NCBI GenBank assembly: GCA_017517815.1
Contig: JAFWYA010000018.1
Location: 45,512 to 109,511, forward strand
Reading direction: 5' to 3'
Source of the DNA: Clostridia bacterium
GTDB lineage: Bacteria; Bacillota_A; Clostridia; Christensenellales; Aristaeellaceae
Length of the DNA stretch: 64,000 nt
The stretch's first letter is position 1; each line of letters begins with the position of its first letter. Under the pieces are notes generated by a model, which did no database searches, had not been told where the DNA came from, and worked only from the letters and a program-made list of their open reading frames with translations. Both the position numbers and the translations under genes were made by a program. This document shows positions 1 to 9,072 of the stretch, piece by piece.

Positions 1-2
1 CG

Positions 3-1556
3 CAGGCGGACAATCTATCCTCCGAGGGCGATGCGCTGCGCCAGCAGGTGCAGTCGCTGTCCAGCGACGGCCGCGTCAAGGATGTACAGGCCGGCCTGCT
101 GACCAGCCAGGTCGACGAGCTCAATGCCGAAGTGACCCGGCTGGGCGCGCAGATCGACACGCTCAACGCCGACATCCACAGCAAAAACGAGACCATCGCC
201 GTGCTCACCTCGCAGCTGGAAAACCTGAAGGCTGAATCCGCCACGCTCTCCGCACAGGCGCAGGCGCTGACCACCGAAGGCCAAACCAAGAGCGAGACCG
301 TGGCCGTGCTCACCTCGCAGGTGGAAAGCCTCAAGGCGCAGGCAGCCGACTTGAATGCGCAGATCGCCGCTCTCAATGCCGACGTGCAGGATAAAGCCGC
401 GCAGATCGCTTCCCTGACTGCCGACGTGCAGGACAAGGTCGCGCAGATCGACTCCCTCACCGCCGCCGGGCAGGACAAGGATGCGCAGATCGCTACCCTC
501 ACTGCTGACGGACAGACGAAGGATGCGCAGATCGCTTCCCTGACTGCCGACGTGCAGGATAAAGCCGCGCAGATCGCCGCCCTCACCGCCGATGGACAGG
601 ACAAAGACGCGCGGATCGCTACCCTGACCGCCGACGGGCAGGACAAAGACGCGCAGATCGCCACCCTCACCGCCGCCGGGCAGGACAAGGACGCGCAGAT
701 CGCCGCCCTCACCTCCGACGGGCAGGCAAAGGATGCGCAGATCGCCGCCCTCACCTCCGACGGGCAGGGCAAAGACGCGCAGATCGCTACCCTCACTGCT
801 GACGGACAGGCAAAGGACACACAGATCGCTTCCCTCATCTCCGACGGGCAGGACAAGGATGCGCAGATCGCTTCCCTCACCTCCGACGGACAGGCAAAGG
901 ACGCGCAGATCGCCGCCCTCACCTCCGACGGACAGGATAAGGACGCGCAGATCGCCGCCCTCACCTCCGACGGACAGGACAAGGACGCCTCCATCGCCGC
1001 GCTCAAACGCCAGGTGGAAACCTATTCCGCCAAGCAGTCCGAGCATGCCATGCAGGTGGCCGCCCTCACCAGTGACATCGCCGACCGCGACGCGCAGATC
1101 GCCCAGCTGAAGGAACATCTGCAGAATGCCGGCGGCGCAGCCGCACCGGCCCGTCCATCCCCCACGCCGCAGGGCGACGTGCTGATCGATCGTGACGGCG
1201 TGTATGCGGAATACCGCGGCATCAAAAAGTACAGTGACGATTACTATATCATTGACCTGTATGTGGAAAACAACTGCGGCGAGGATCTGTATCTTACCCT
1301 GACCGACGGTCGTGTCAACCGTGCCTCAACCGAATTCGGCAATTCCATGGCAACCATCAAGAATGACAGCGTGTATCTGGCCAGTGCAAACTTTGACATG
1401 CTCATTCAGGCAGACGAACTGAAAAAGTATACTATTTCCACCATCGAAACCGTTCAGTTCGGCCTGCGCCTGACCACCGGCTCATGGACGGGCTACAAGG
1501 GCCGTGTCATTGCCGAAGAGCCCATTACCCTCAACACCAGCATTTCTCTCAAGTAA
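3..1556 (+). CDS. Coiled-coil repeat protein, 5' end missing
   Basis: The reading frame is open from the window edge to the TAA at 1554-1556, so the true start lies upstream. Three parts are visible. First comes a coiled-coil-like stretch rich in Leu, Glu and Gln to about position 380. Next are fifteen tandem 14-residue units of the type AQIAALTSDGQAKD (381-1010). After a short Pro/Ala linker there is a globular C-terminal domain of about 130 residues (from about 1170) rich in Tyr, Asn and Thr, which looks like a beta-sandwich. I do not recognise a named family. A structural or cell-envelope role is inference only. A strong terminator follows. The gene is certain; its function is unknown. Confidence 0.85.
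   Translation, partial: QADNLSSEGDALRQQVQSLSSDGRVKDVQAGLLTSQVDELNAEVTRLGAQIDTLNADIHSKNETIAVLTSQLENLKAESATLSAQAQALTTEGQTKSETVAVLTSQVESLKAQAADLNAQIAALNADVQDKAAQIASLTADVQDKVAQIDSLTAAGQDKDAQIATLTADGQTKDAQIASLTADVQDKAAQIAALTADGQDKDARIATLTADGQDKDAQIATLTAAGQDKDAQIAALTSDGQAKDAQIAALTSDGQGKDAQIATLTADGQAKDTQIASLISDGQDKDAQIASLTSDGQAKDAQIAALTSDGQDKDAQIAALTSDGQDKDASIAALKRQVETYSAKQSEHAMQVAALTSDIADRDAQIAQLKEHLQNAGGAAAPARPSPTPQGDVLIDRDGVYAEYRGIKKYSDDYYIIDLYVENNCGEDLYLTLTDGRVNRASTEFGNSMATIKNDSVYLASANFDMLIQADELKKYTISTIETVQFGLRLTTGSWTGYKGRVIAEEPITLNTSISLK
381..1010 (+). repeat. Fifteen tandem 42-bp units (14-residue protein repeat)
   Basis: Fifteen in-frame 42-bp units each encode two heptads with Ile and Leu at fixed places, then a polar D-G-Q-x-K-D half. 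The units differ mostly at synonymous or Ala/Thr/Ser positions. The repeat leaves long open frames on other strands and frames, which are artefacts of the periodicity. Confidence 0.9.
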
Positions 1557-1590
1557 TATCCAATCGCGGCGTGCACGCACGCTTGAAAAA

Positions 1591-1632
1591 CAAACCCTCG
1601 CTGCCGGAAACTGCAGCGAGGGTTTGTTTTTT
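1591..1632. terminator. Bidirectional rho-independent terminator
   Basis: A 14-bp perfect stem (1591-1604 with 1613-1626) has an 8-nt loop, a T6 tract on the plus strand and an A run upstream. It serves the repeat protein and, from the other strand, the convergent secreted protein ending at 1666. Confidence 0.93.
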
Positions 1633-1665
1633 CACCTGCTCAGCGCAGGCGCCGGGTTTTCCGCC

Positions 1666-4464
1666 TTACTGCGGCATGGCCCGTTCCACCAGCATGCGCA
1701 TGCCGATGGCGTCGGCCGCATCGGCGGCTGTGGGGCCTTCGCCAAGCAGTGTGCCCAGAATGTTGTACAGCTGCACCTTCACCAGCTGGCCGCCGGAATA
1801 GGTGTTTTCAAACAGCAGTTTCACCTGCCCGGACTCCATGGCGTTGGCATAGCGGATGAGGATCAGGTTGCCATTTGCGTCGTAGTCCCAGATGGTGTAG
1901 CCGGTGCACTCGCCGTTGTCGTACCAGCGGTCGTAGAGCATATAGCCGGCCGCGTTGTAGCGCTGTTCGGTCTGCAGCTGGCCGTCGGGGGTATAGTGCT
2001 CCTGCAGCCAGCCGCCGTTGGCCATGTCCACGAGCGTTCTGTCGGTGGGCACGGCGGCGGGCTCTTCCCAGCTGGGATTGTCGTCAGGCTCCCAGTCGGT
2101 TTCATCGCCGGAGTCATCCCCTTCGGGCTGATCGTCGGGTTCATCCGAGTCTGCATCGCCGTCGATGATCACCCAGCCGGGTTCGTCATCGGAATCGTCC
2201 CACTCAGGCTGATCGTCGGGTTCACCCGCCCAGGGATCATCCTCAGGGAAATACCAGTCGAAAGGATCGTCAGTCTCATTCGAGCCGTCATCTCCGTCGA
2301 CGATCACCCAGCCGGGCTCGTCGTCTGGTTCATACCAGTCATCCCATTCATCGTCGCTGCCGCTGGCCTCGTCGTCGTACCAGTCATACCATTCATCGTC
2401 GCCGTTGGCTTCGTCGTCGTACTCGTCCCACTCCGCCTCTTTCAGCACGGCGGGCTCGCCGGAAAAGCTCCTCAGCACGCCGTGATCCAGCCGGAAGCCG
2501 TAGTACCACACGCCTGCGCCGCCCCTCAGGTAGAACGGATCCGTATCAACCAGGAACGGAGAACCGGTATAGACGGTCATGTCAGAGTTGGCGGCGATGA
2601 CCGCGAAGACGTTTTCCTGCGCATCGGCGAAGAAGATCTCCACATTGGCGTCGGAATAGCTGGGCGCGCCAAAGGGCATCACGTCGCCGTACATGACCTC
2701 CACGTCCATCACAGCGTCGTGGCGGTAGATCTCCAGCACGATCTCGTCATTGTAGCCGTAGTGGCCTGCCACCGGGCCGGAGCTGCTGGTGTATTCACCC
2801 TCGGTGGGCGCGCGGTAGATCTCCGCGCCGTCGTCGGTCATGCCGGTCATGTTGGCCGCCATGTCCATGGGCTGGCCGTTGACCGGGTCATTCCACCGGA
2901 TGGTGATGAACAGCGGCTCGTCGGTGGAGTAGCGCACCTCGTTGCCGGCATCGGCCTGAGGCGCGTCGAGCGACATCAGCCAGTCCGCGGCGATAGCGCC
3001 GTTTTCGTAGCACTGGATGTCGGCGTCGGTGAACTTTGCCATCTGCTTTTGCGCAGCCCTCAGCTTTTTGAGGCAGTAGTTGGCGGCGGCCTCCATGTCG
3101 TCCACCCCGGCCATGGCCTGCTGCGCGCGCACGCCTGCAAGCAGGTACAGGTTGGTCACGTCGCGCAGGATGCGCAGATAGCGGGTGCGGCCCTCGCGCG
3201 CCGAATCCTCATAATAGGGCCAGATCTCTTCAAAAATCTGCTCACAGCAGGTCTGGATATCCAGAAAGCGCGATGCGTTCGTGGTGGCGTCCAGCTGATT
3301 GCCGGTGTCAAAGATCAGGTCGGTCAGGTTGTTGCCAATGTCAAACAGATAGCTGTGGGGCAGCAAATTCACGATCAGGCCTTCCACGCTGCCGACAGCC
3401 GTTTCGCTCATCTGTTCGACCGACTGCTGCCACAAAGGCGTTCCCTCGTCGTAGGTTTCCAGCGCCTCGCTCAGCGCCCTGTCCATATCGATGCTGATGC
3501 CGCGCGTTTCCGTGCGGATCTCCCTCAGGCCGCGGATGATGCTGTCCTCCGAATCGCGCATGGCATGCGCATAGGCAAACAGCTGGATCTGCTCCTCCAC
3601 GCCAAAGGTATCGTTGACGGTGATAAAGGTGTCCAGCGCGCCGCTGACGACGTCGATGGTGCCCTTCAAATCGCCCAGCACGTCCTTTTGCAGGGTTTCA
3701 AGCGCATAGGTGCTCACGTCGCCCACGATGGAAAACACCGTGCTCAGCACGCCCAGCGTTTCATTGGCGCCGGTGGCGAAGTTCACTTCTTTTTCGTCCT
3801 GCAGCTTGATCAGCTTGGCAAATGCATCGCGGTAGCCCTTGCGCGTGGTCTGGCCGGAGGCAAACTCAAACAGGGTGCGATCCCTGATGGCGCTGATCAG
3901 CTCTGCCATCTCCACGTCACTGCGGAAATTTTTGCCGTCCTTCCAGTAGCGCATGCAGTAGGCGGGCTCCTCAAAAATGCGCTGCATCAGGGGCCCCAGG
4001 TCCGCCACGTCGCCCGCTTCCAGAATCATCAGGCAGCCCTGTTCTTCCATCACCACGGGGTTGAGCTTCAGCTGCTCCATCACGGTGGAAAACGGGAAGA
4101 ACATGCCCTCTTCGGCATAGCCCTCAGCATAGTGCACTTCCTTGGCAGTAAGGAGAAATCCCGCCGGGTCCCGGTCGGATCCGGCATCATCCGGCAACGG
4201 ACGGCTGATGTACACTCTCGTTTTAGAGCCGCGTTCGCCGCAGCTCACGCTGATCTCCGGGGCCAGCTGCAAAAGCGTTGCCTCGGATACGTACACCGCG
4301 CCGTTTTCTTCAAGGAAGCGGCCCATGATATCGGTTTTGGACGTGGTGACGACCGGCGCGTCTATCAGCTTCTGTACGGATTCGGCCGCAGCCGCAGGCA
4401 GCAGGCCTGCCAGCATGCATGCCATCAGTACCAGTGCCAGTATCTTTTGCAAACGCTTATTCAT
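1666..4464 (-). CDS. Large secreted protein with acidic D/E/W-rich segment
   Basis: The 932-residue product starts with a clear signal peptide (MNKR, a hydrophobic core to about residue 24, then AAAA-E), so it is exported. Residues about 30-85 resemble a copper-amine-oxidase-type N-terminal beta domain, but only weakly. The middle (about 100-650) is helical and then beta-rich, with no family I can name. Residues about 670-800 are extremely rich in Asp, Glu, Trp and Tyr and repeat a motif DDEPGWVI(V/I)DGD. The C-terminal about 90 residues carry YD/MORN-like strands (Y-x-x-D-G-x-L, YDANGNL). The start has a GGAGGA site 6 nt upstream and a 17-bp-spaced promoter. Function is unknown; a wall-associated or calcium-binding role is possible. 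Confidence 0.85.
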   Translation of the reverse strand: MNKRLQKILALVLMACMLAGLLPAAAAESVQKLIDAPVVTTSKTDIMGRFLEENGAVYVSEATLLQLAPEISVSCGERGSKTRVYISRPLPDDAGSDRDPAGFLLTAKEVHYAEGYAEEGMFFPFSTVMEQLKLNPVVMEEQGCLMILEAGDVADLGPLMQRIFEEPAYCMRYWKDGKNFRSDVEMAELISAIRDRTLFEFASGQTTRKGYRDAFAKLIKLQDEKEVNFATGANETLGVLSTVFSIVGDVSTYALETLQKDVLGDLKGTIDVVSGALDTFITVNDTFGVEEQIQLFAYAHAMRDSEDSIIRGLREIRTETRGISIDMDRALSEALETYDEGTPLWQQSVEQMSETAVGSVEGLIVNLLPHSYLFDIGNNLTDLIFDTGNQLDATTNASRFLDIQTCCEQIFEEIWPYYEDSAREGRTRYLRILRDVTNLYLLAGVRAQQAMAGVDDMEAAANYCLKKLRAAQKQMAKFTDADIQCYENGAIAADWLMSLDAPQADAGNEVRYSTDEPLFITIRWNDPVNGQPMDMAANMTGMTDDGAEIYRAPTEGEYTSSSGPVAGHYGYNDEIVLEIYRHDAVMDVEVMYGDVMPFGAPSYSDANVEIFFADAQENVFAVIAANSDMTVYTGSPFLVDTDPFYLRGGAGVWYYGFRLDHGVLRSFSGEPAVLKEAEWDEYDDEANGDDEWYDWYDDEASGSDDEWDDWYEPDDEPGWVIVDGDDGSNETDDPFDWYFPEDDPWAGEPDDQPEWDDSDDEPGWVIIDGDADSDEPDDQPEGDDSGDETDWEPDDNPSWEEPAAVPTDRTLVDMANGGWLQEHYTPDGQLQTEQRYNAAGYMLYDRWYDNGECTGYTIWDYDANGNLILIRYANAMESGQVKLLFENTYSGGQLVKVQLYNILGTLLGEGPTAADAADAIGMRMLVERAMPQ

Positions 4465-4494
4465 GGAGATCCTCCATTTTTGGTATTTTCTTCA

Positions 4495-4523
4495 ATTATA
4501 CTGAAGTTCCCGGAAACCGTCAA
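4495..4523 (-). promoter_or_regulatory. Sigma-A-type promoter for the secreted acidic protein
   Basis: On the minus strand, TTGACG (4518-4523), a 17-nt spacer and TATAAT (4495-4500) lie 31 bp upstream of the start codon. Confidence 0.8.
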
Positions 4524-4570
4524 TGCGGCAAAGGGCCCAAACCGCCGGGCGCGGGCGCAAGTCAACCGGC

Positions 4571-4599
4571 TTGACGGCGCAGGCCAAATGGTTTACCAT
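4571..4599 (+). promoter_or_regulatory. Probable promoter for aspartate dehydrogenase
   Basis: TTGACG (4571-4576), a 17-nt spacer and TACCAT (4594-4599) precede the ribosome binding site at 4622-4630. The -10 hexamer is imperfect. Confidence 0.55.
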
Positions 4600-4639
4600 A
4601 GCAGCACAAGCATTTTCCACCAAAGGAGGTTTTCCCCTC

Positions 4640-5431
4640 TTGAAAACCAGAATCGCCCTCATCGGTTACGGCGCGCTGAGCCGTATCTTTCTGAATGCAT
4701 TTGACAAAAATCTCACCGAATATTACGAACTGAATGGCATTTACAGCCTGCCCATGCCCGAAGGCGAGCAGCCGTACCGCTTTTATGACAGCCTTGACGA
4801 CCTGCTTGCGGACAAGCCCGACATGGTGGTCGAATTCGCCGGCGGCGGCGCGGTGCGCGCCTATGGCGAACAGATTTTGAACAGCGGCTGCTCGCTGGTG
4901 ATCGCCTCCGTGGGTGCGCTGGCGGATGACGAGCTGTACGCCCGCCTGCGTGACGCGGCGAAGAAGAATGGCTGCAAGCTGCACCTGCCCTCCGGCGCGA
5001 TCGGCGGGTTCGACCTGCTGCGCACCCTTTCGCTGGCCGGCGTGAAGAGCGTGAGCATCGAAAGCTGCAAGCCGCCCAAGGGCCTCAACGGCGCGCCGTA
5101 TCTGAATGGCCGCGAGCTGTCCGAAACGGAGGAGGAGCTGGTGTTTGAGGGCACCTCGCGCGAGGCCATCGCCGCCTTCCCCAAAAATGTGAACGTGGCC
5201 GTGGCCACCGCTCTGGCCGCCGCCGACGTGGACACCACCTGCGTGAAGGTGCGCAGTGTGCCCGGCATCACGCGCAACACCCACACCATCCGTGCCTGCG
5301 GCGACTTTGCCGAGGTCACGCTGCAAATTGCCTCCATCCCCGACCCGGCCAACCCCAAGAGCAGCACCACCACCGCGTGGAGCGTGGCCGCGCTGCTTTT
5401 GAACCTTGTCAGCCCCGTGCAGTTCTTTTAA
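4640..5431 (+). CDS. nadX: Aspartate dehydrogenase
   Basis: L-aspartate dehydrogenase family (NAD-binding 3 plus DUF108), a cytoplasmic enzyme that oxidises aspartate to iminoaspartate/oxaloacetate with NAD(P). The 263-residue length fits the family. The Rossmann motif GYGALS is near residue 10. Family blocks visible are SGAIGGFD, PKNVNVAVATALA, a His near residue 215 in the NTHTI segment, and NPKSSTTTAW near the end. I chose the TTG start because AAAGGAGGT lies 9 nt upstream; an upstream in-frame ATG at 4523 has no such site. The next gene follows after 15 nt, so the two are probably co-transcribed. There is no nadA or nadC here, so a role in NAD synthesis rather than amino-acid catabolism is unproven. 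Confidence 0.85.
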   Translation: MKTRIALIGYGALSRIFLNAFDKNLTEYYELNGIYSLPMPEGEQPYRFYDSLDDLLADKPDMVVEFAGGGAVRAYGEQILNSGCSLVIASVGALADDELYARLRDAAKKNGCKLHLPSGAIGGFDLLRTLSLAGVKSVSIESCKPPKGLNGAPYLNGRELSETEEELVFEGTSREAIAAFPKNVNVAVATALAAADVDTTCVKVRSVPGITRNTHTIRACGDFAEVTLQIASIPDPANPKSSTTTAWSVAALLLNLVSPVQFF

Positions 5432-5446
5432 AAGGAGCGTTGACCC

Positions 5447-6616
5447 ATGCTTGACCAGCAGCTGATTCAGCAGGAATACGGTTTTCTGGGGGACGAAATT
5501 TTTCTGAACGTGTCGCAGGTCGTGATGCCGCCCATGCGCGTGCAGACCGCCTATGCCGGCTTCATGGCCGACTATGTGGCCAGCCTTGGCGAGGGCGTGG
5601 TGGACAAGGCCTGGGGCATCGTGGCCCAGTGCCGCGAGAACATGGCAAAGCTCGTCAACGCCGCGAACGTTCACGAGATCGCCTTTGTGAAAAACACGGC
5701 GGAAGGCATGTCCATTCTGGCGGCAGGCTATCCCCTGAAGCCCGGCGACAGCGTGGTGATCGCCGATCAGGAGCACCAGTCGACCCTCTTCCCGTGGATC
5801 AACGCGCACGAGCGCCGCGGCATCGATCTGCATGTGGTCAAAAGCGTGAACGGCGAGGTGCCCACGCAGGCCATGATCGACGCCATCGACCACACCACGC
5901 GCATTCTGGTGGTGTCCAGCGCGCAGTTTTCCACAGGCTTCCGGGCCGATCTCGCCGCCCTTGGCGCGGCCTGCCGCGAGCGCAATGTGATCTTCGCCGT
6001 GGACGGCATCCAGACCCTTGGCCGCATCGACATGGACGTGCAGGCGCTGGGCATTGATTATCTGGCGGCGGGCAGCAACAAGGGCCTGCTTGGCACGCTG
6101 GGCTGCGGCTTTGTGTACTGCTCCGACCGCATCGTGGCGGATATCATCCCCCCGTACGCAGGCTACCAGAGCACCGTCAGCCACGTTGCGCCGCCCTCCA
6201 TCACCACCGATTTTGACCATCTGGAGTGGTACCCCCACGCTCGCCGGTTTGAAAGCGGCAACCAGAGCTACAACTGCATCCTGGCCATGAGCAAGGGCGT
6301 GGAGCTGGTGCTGGAGCTGGGCGTGAAGAACATTGAGCAGCACGTGCTTGCGCTTGAAAAGCACCTGCGCGAAAAGCTCAGCGACCTGCCGCTTCATGTG
6401 GTTCAGGCGCAGAACCCCCGCCACTGGTCGGGCATCGTGTGCATCTACTACCCGCCCAACCGCGACGACGAGGTGATCGCCATCCTGAAGCGCCGCCGCA
6501 TCCACGCCACCATGCGCGGCGGATATATCCGCCTTGGCATCGGGTTTTACAACACCGTGGAACAGATGGATATCGTAGCTGATGCGCTGCATGAAGTGGC
6601 GGCGCTCATCGCATAA
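5447..6616 (+). CDS. Class V aminotransferase (cysteine desulfurase-like)
   Basis: A PLP-dependent fold-type I enzyme of 389 residues. The Schiff-base lysine is Lys212 in the motif AGSNKGLLG; the upstream FAVDGIQ carries the Asp that contacts PLP, and SSAQFSTGFR and EHQSTLFPW are family blocks. It resembles the class V group that includes cysteine desulfurases, isopenicillin-N epimerase-like proteins and kynureninase-like enzymes. I see no persulfide-carrying cysteine loop, so a desulfurase role is not supported. It has an AAAGGAG site and sits 15 nt behind aspartate dehydrogenase, which hints at a joint amino-acid pathway. The substrate is unknown. Confidence 0.85.
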   Translation: MLDQQLIQQEYGFLGDEIFLNVSQVVMPPMRVQTAYAGFMADYVASLGEGVVDKAWGIVAQCRENMAKLVNAANVHEIAFVKNTAEGMSILAAGYPLKPGDSVVIADQEHQSTLFPWINAHERRGIDLHVVKSVNGEVPTQAMIDAIDHTTRILVVSSAQFSTGFRADLAALGAACRERNVIFAVDGIQTLGRIDMDVQALGIDYLAAGSNKGLLGTLGCGFVYCSDRIVADIIPPYAGYQSTVSHVAPPSITTDFDHLEWYPHARRFESGNQSYNCILAMSKGVELVLELGVKNIEQHVLALEKHLREKLSDLPLHVVQAQNPRHWSGIVCIYYPPNRDDEVIAILKRRRIHATMRGGYIRLGIGFYNTVEQMDIVADALHEVAALIA

Positions 6617-6617
6617 G

Positions 6618-6650
6618 AAAAAGCGGTCTGTGAAAACAGACCGCTTTTTA
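6618..6650. terminator. Bidirectional terminator
   Basis: The stem GCGGTCTGT/ACAGACCGC with a short loop is flanked by A5 on the left and T5 on the right. It ends the nadX-aminotransferase unit and also faces the pgi stop at 6715. Confidence 0.9.
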
Positions 6651-6654
6651 CAAA

Positions 6655-6712
6655 TCCCTTTGGGAGGCGTCGGAGGGCCACCGACTTCCATTCCGAAGCG
6701 AGCTTTTTCGGC
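6655..6712 (+). repeat. Interspersed repeat fragment
   Basis: The block TTTGGGAGGCGTCGGAGGGC closely matches the sequence starting at 63838. It lies between two gene ends and appears to be a non-coding interspersed repeat with internal inverted repeats. Confidence 0.5.
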
Positions 6713-6714
6713 GC

Positions 6715-8295
6715 TCAGATCCCCAGCAGATCGCTGTACACCTTCAGCGCGCCGTCGGTCTCGCCCTTGAGCACGCGGGTGGCCAGCACCTTGCCCAGCT
6801 GCACGCCTTCCTGGTCAAAGCTGTTCAGGTTCCAGGCAAAGCCCTGGAACATCACCTTGTTTTCAAAGTGGGCAAGCAGCGCGCCCAGCGCTTCGGGGGT
6901 GAGCTGCTCGCCGATGATGATACTGCTGGGACGGCCGCCGGCAAAGTACTTGTTGCGGTTGTCGTCCTGCTTGCCGCAGGCAAAGGCGATGATCTGCGCG
7001 GCCACGTTGGCGCACAGCTTCTGCTGGCTGGTGCTGCCCTGAATGACCACGTCGGTGGCCATCTGGCTGGCGCGGAAGCCCACGAACTGCAGGGGGATGA
7101 TATCCGTGCCCTGATGCAGCAGCTGATAGAAGCTGTGCTGGCCGTTGGTGCCGGGCTCGCCGAAGATAACGGGGCCGGTGACGTAATCGACGGGCTCGCC
7201 GAAGCGGTTGACGCTCTTACCGTTACTTTCCATATCCAGCTGCTGCAGGTGGGCCGGGAAGCGGCTCATGGCCTGAGAGTAGGGAAGCACGGCGGTGGTG
7301 GGGTAGCCCAGGACATTTCGCTCGTACACGCCGATGAGGGCGTCGAGCAGAGCGGGGTTTTCGAGGATGTTTTCGTTCTTGCTCAGCTTATCAGCCTCGG
7401 CAGCGCCGTTAAGGAAGCGGGCAAACACGTCGGGGCCGAAGGCCAGCGACAGCACCGCGCCGCCCACGCCGCTGGTGGAGGAATAGCGGCCGCCGATGTA
7501 GTCGTCCATGAAGAAGGCAGCCAGATAATCGGCGCTCTTGGCCAGGGGAGAAGTCTCGCTGGTGACGGCGATCATGTGCTTGCTGGCGTCCAGACCGGCC
7601 TTCTGAAGGGCGTCCTTCACGAAGGATTCGTTGGTGAGGGTCTCCAGCGTGGTGCCAGACTTCGACACCAGCACGAAAATGGAGTGCGCCACGTCGATCT
7701 TGGAAAGCACGCCCGCGGCGTCGTCCGGGTCGACGTTGGAGATGAACTCGGCCTTCATCTTGAAGGTATTGTTCACCTTGGCCCAGTTTTCCAGCGCCAG
7801 ATACATGGCGCGGGGGCCCAGGTCGCTGCCGCCGATGCCGATCTGCACAACGGTGGTGAACTTTTCACCCGCAGCGTTGGTGATCTCGCCCGCATGCACC
7901 TTGTTGGCCAGCTCGGCGATCTTCTGCTGCTGCTCTACATAAAACGCGCGCTTGTCCACGCCGTCGGCCACAACGGGATCACCCAGCTGGCCGCGGGTCA
8001 TGTGGTGCAGCACCATGCGCTTTTCGCCGGTGTTGATCACTTCGCCGTTATACAGTGCGGCAAACTTTTCGGTCAGCTGCGCCTCCTTGGCAAAGGCAGC
8101 CAGCTTTTCAAGCACGGTTTCATCCACGGGGCGAGCGCCATAGTTGAAATTCAGCCCCGCGCCCATGGGCACGGTGTAGTTCTTCACGCGCTGTGCGCCG
8201 CCCTCACCGGCCATGGCCGCAGCCAGATCCACGCGGGGAGCATTCAAAAGATCCTGATAGGAAGTCAGCGCGTCCATGTTTTTCCAGGTGATCAT
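6715..8295 (-). CDS. pgi: Glucose-6-phosphate isomerase
   Basis: Converts glucose 6-phosphate to fructose 6-phosphate in glycolysis. The 526-residue product carries the family signatures: IGIGGSDLGPRA, SKSGTTLET (phosphate loop), GRYSSTSGVG, LQQLDMESNGKS and GEPGTNGQHSFYQL. The start at 8295 has AAGGAGGAA at the right distance, and a promoter lies just upstream. It stands alone between terminators, as expected for a housekeeping enzyme. Confidence 0.96.
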   Translation of the reverse strand: MITWKNMDALTSYQDLLNAPRVDLAAAMAGEGGAQRVKNYTVPMGAGLNFNYGARPVDETVLEKLAAFAKEAQLTEKFAALYNGEVINTGEKRMVLHHMTRGQLGDPVVADGVDKRAFYVEQQQKIAELANKVHAGEITNAAGEKFTTVVQIGIGGSDLGPRAMYLALENWAKVNNTFKMKAEFISNVDPDDAAGVLSKIDVAHSIFVLVSKSGTTLETLTNESFVKDALQKAGLDASKHMIAVTSETSPLAKSADYLAAFFMDDYIGGRYSSTSGVGGAVLSLAFGPDVFARFLNGAAEADKLSKNENILENPALLDALIGVYERNVLGYPTTAVLPYSQAMSRFPAHLQQLDMESNGKSVNRFGEPVDYVTGPVIFGEPGTNGQHSFYQLLHQGTDIIPLQFVGFRASQMATDVVIQGSTSQQKLCANVAAQIIAFACGKQDDNRNKYFAGGRPSSIIIGEQLTPEALGALLAHFENKVMFQGFAWNLNSFDQEGVQLGKVLATRVLKGETDGALKVYSDLLGI

Positions 8296-8351
8296 GTGGA
8301 AATTCCTCCTTATATTGGCAAACCTTCGAAGTAACGGATGTTCCTGAATAA

Positions 8352-8380
8352 ACTATACTATCAAAGCGGGGAAATTTCAA
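8352..8380 (-). promoter_or_regulatory. Promoter of pgi
   Basis: On the minus strand, TTGAAA (8375-8380), a 17-nt spacer and TATAGT (8352-8357), 56 bp upstream of the pgi start. Confidence 0.75.
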
Positions 8381-8405
8381 GGGGAAACAAGGGGCCAACG
8401 CGCCT

Positions 8406-8996
8406 TTACTCCGCCGGCTTTTCGATGCGCTTCACGCTCTTGATCACTGGCTGGAACGGCGCGGGCACGGTGCCGTTGTTGTCGATCACCGGGGCGGACT
8501 GGCAGATGCTGTCCACCACCTCCATGCCGGTGAGCACCCGGCCAAAGGCGGCATACTGGCCGTCCAGATGCGGCGCAGGCTGATGCATGATGAAAAACTG
8601 GCTGCTGGCGCTGTCGGGATGCATGGAGCGCGCCATGGACAGCACGCCGCGCTCGTGGGCGATGGGGTTTTCCACACCGTTTGCGGCAAACTCGCCCTTG
8701 ATGCGCTTTTCCGATCCGCCGGTGCCGTTGCCGTTGGGGTCGCCGCCCTGGATCATAAAGCCGTAGATGATGCGGTGGAAGGTGAGGCCGTCGTAGAAGC
8801 CGTCCTCCACCAGCTTCATAAAGTTCGTTACCGTGATGGGCGCGGCGTCGGCGTCCAGCTCGGCGGTGATCACGCCGAAACGGTCGATGTCGATTTCCAC
8901 ATAGTGCTTGCCGGTGAGCAGCTCCTCCTGCGCCATGGCGGCGGACAGGGAGCACACGACCAGCAGCAGCGCAAGCAGTGCGGACAGATGTTTCAT
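8406..8996 (-). CDS. Exported cyclophilin-type peptidyl-prolyl isomerase
   Basis: A cyclophilin that isomerises X-Pro bonds, 196 residues. I start it at MKHLSALLALLL because that Met opens a signal peptide ending near AMA-Q and has GGAGG 10 nt upstream; a longer frame to 9089 has no such support. The signal peptide places it outside the membrane, so it probably folds secreted proteins. Cyclophilin blocks are FHRIIYGFMIQGGDP with the catalytic Arg, SMARSMHPDSASSQFFI and the FGRVLTGMEVVD strand. A TACAAT hexamer on the minus strand at 9031-9036 may be its -10 element. The small membrane-protein gene lies 76 bp upstream in the same direction. Confidence 0.93.
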   Translation of the reverse strand: MKHLSALLALLLVVCSLSAAMAQEELLTGKHYVEIDIDRFGVITAELDADAAPITVTNFMKLVEDGFYDGLTFHRIIYGFMIQGGDPNGNGTGGSEKRIKGEFAANGVENPIAHERGVLSMARSMHPDSASSQFFIMHQPAPHLDGQYAAFGRVLTGMEVVDSICQSAPVIDNNGTVPAPFQPVIKSVKRIEKPAE

Positions 8997-9072
8997 AAAT
9001 GCAAAACCTCCAGTTGTCATTGGTGAGGCTATTGTACCACAGCTTGGGTGAAAATGCACGAAAACACGTGCA

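Noticed and set aside
381..1010. Tandem repeats as a possible CRISPR array
   Set aside because: Units are contiguous, in frame and protein-coding with no unique spacers, and no cas genes are in the window.
15..1118. Long minus-strand frame over the 42-bp repeats
   Set aside because: Produced by the repeat periodicity; no start site and a low-complexity GGEGGDLRVL product.
1504..4704. 1066-codon plus-strand open frame opposite the secreted acidic protein
   Set aside because: It runs antisense across a gene with signal peptide, promoter and ribosome binding site, and its His/Val/Ala-rich composition is that of a GC-rich shadow frame.
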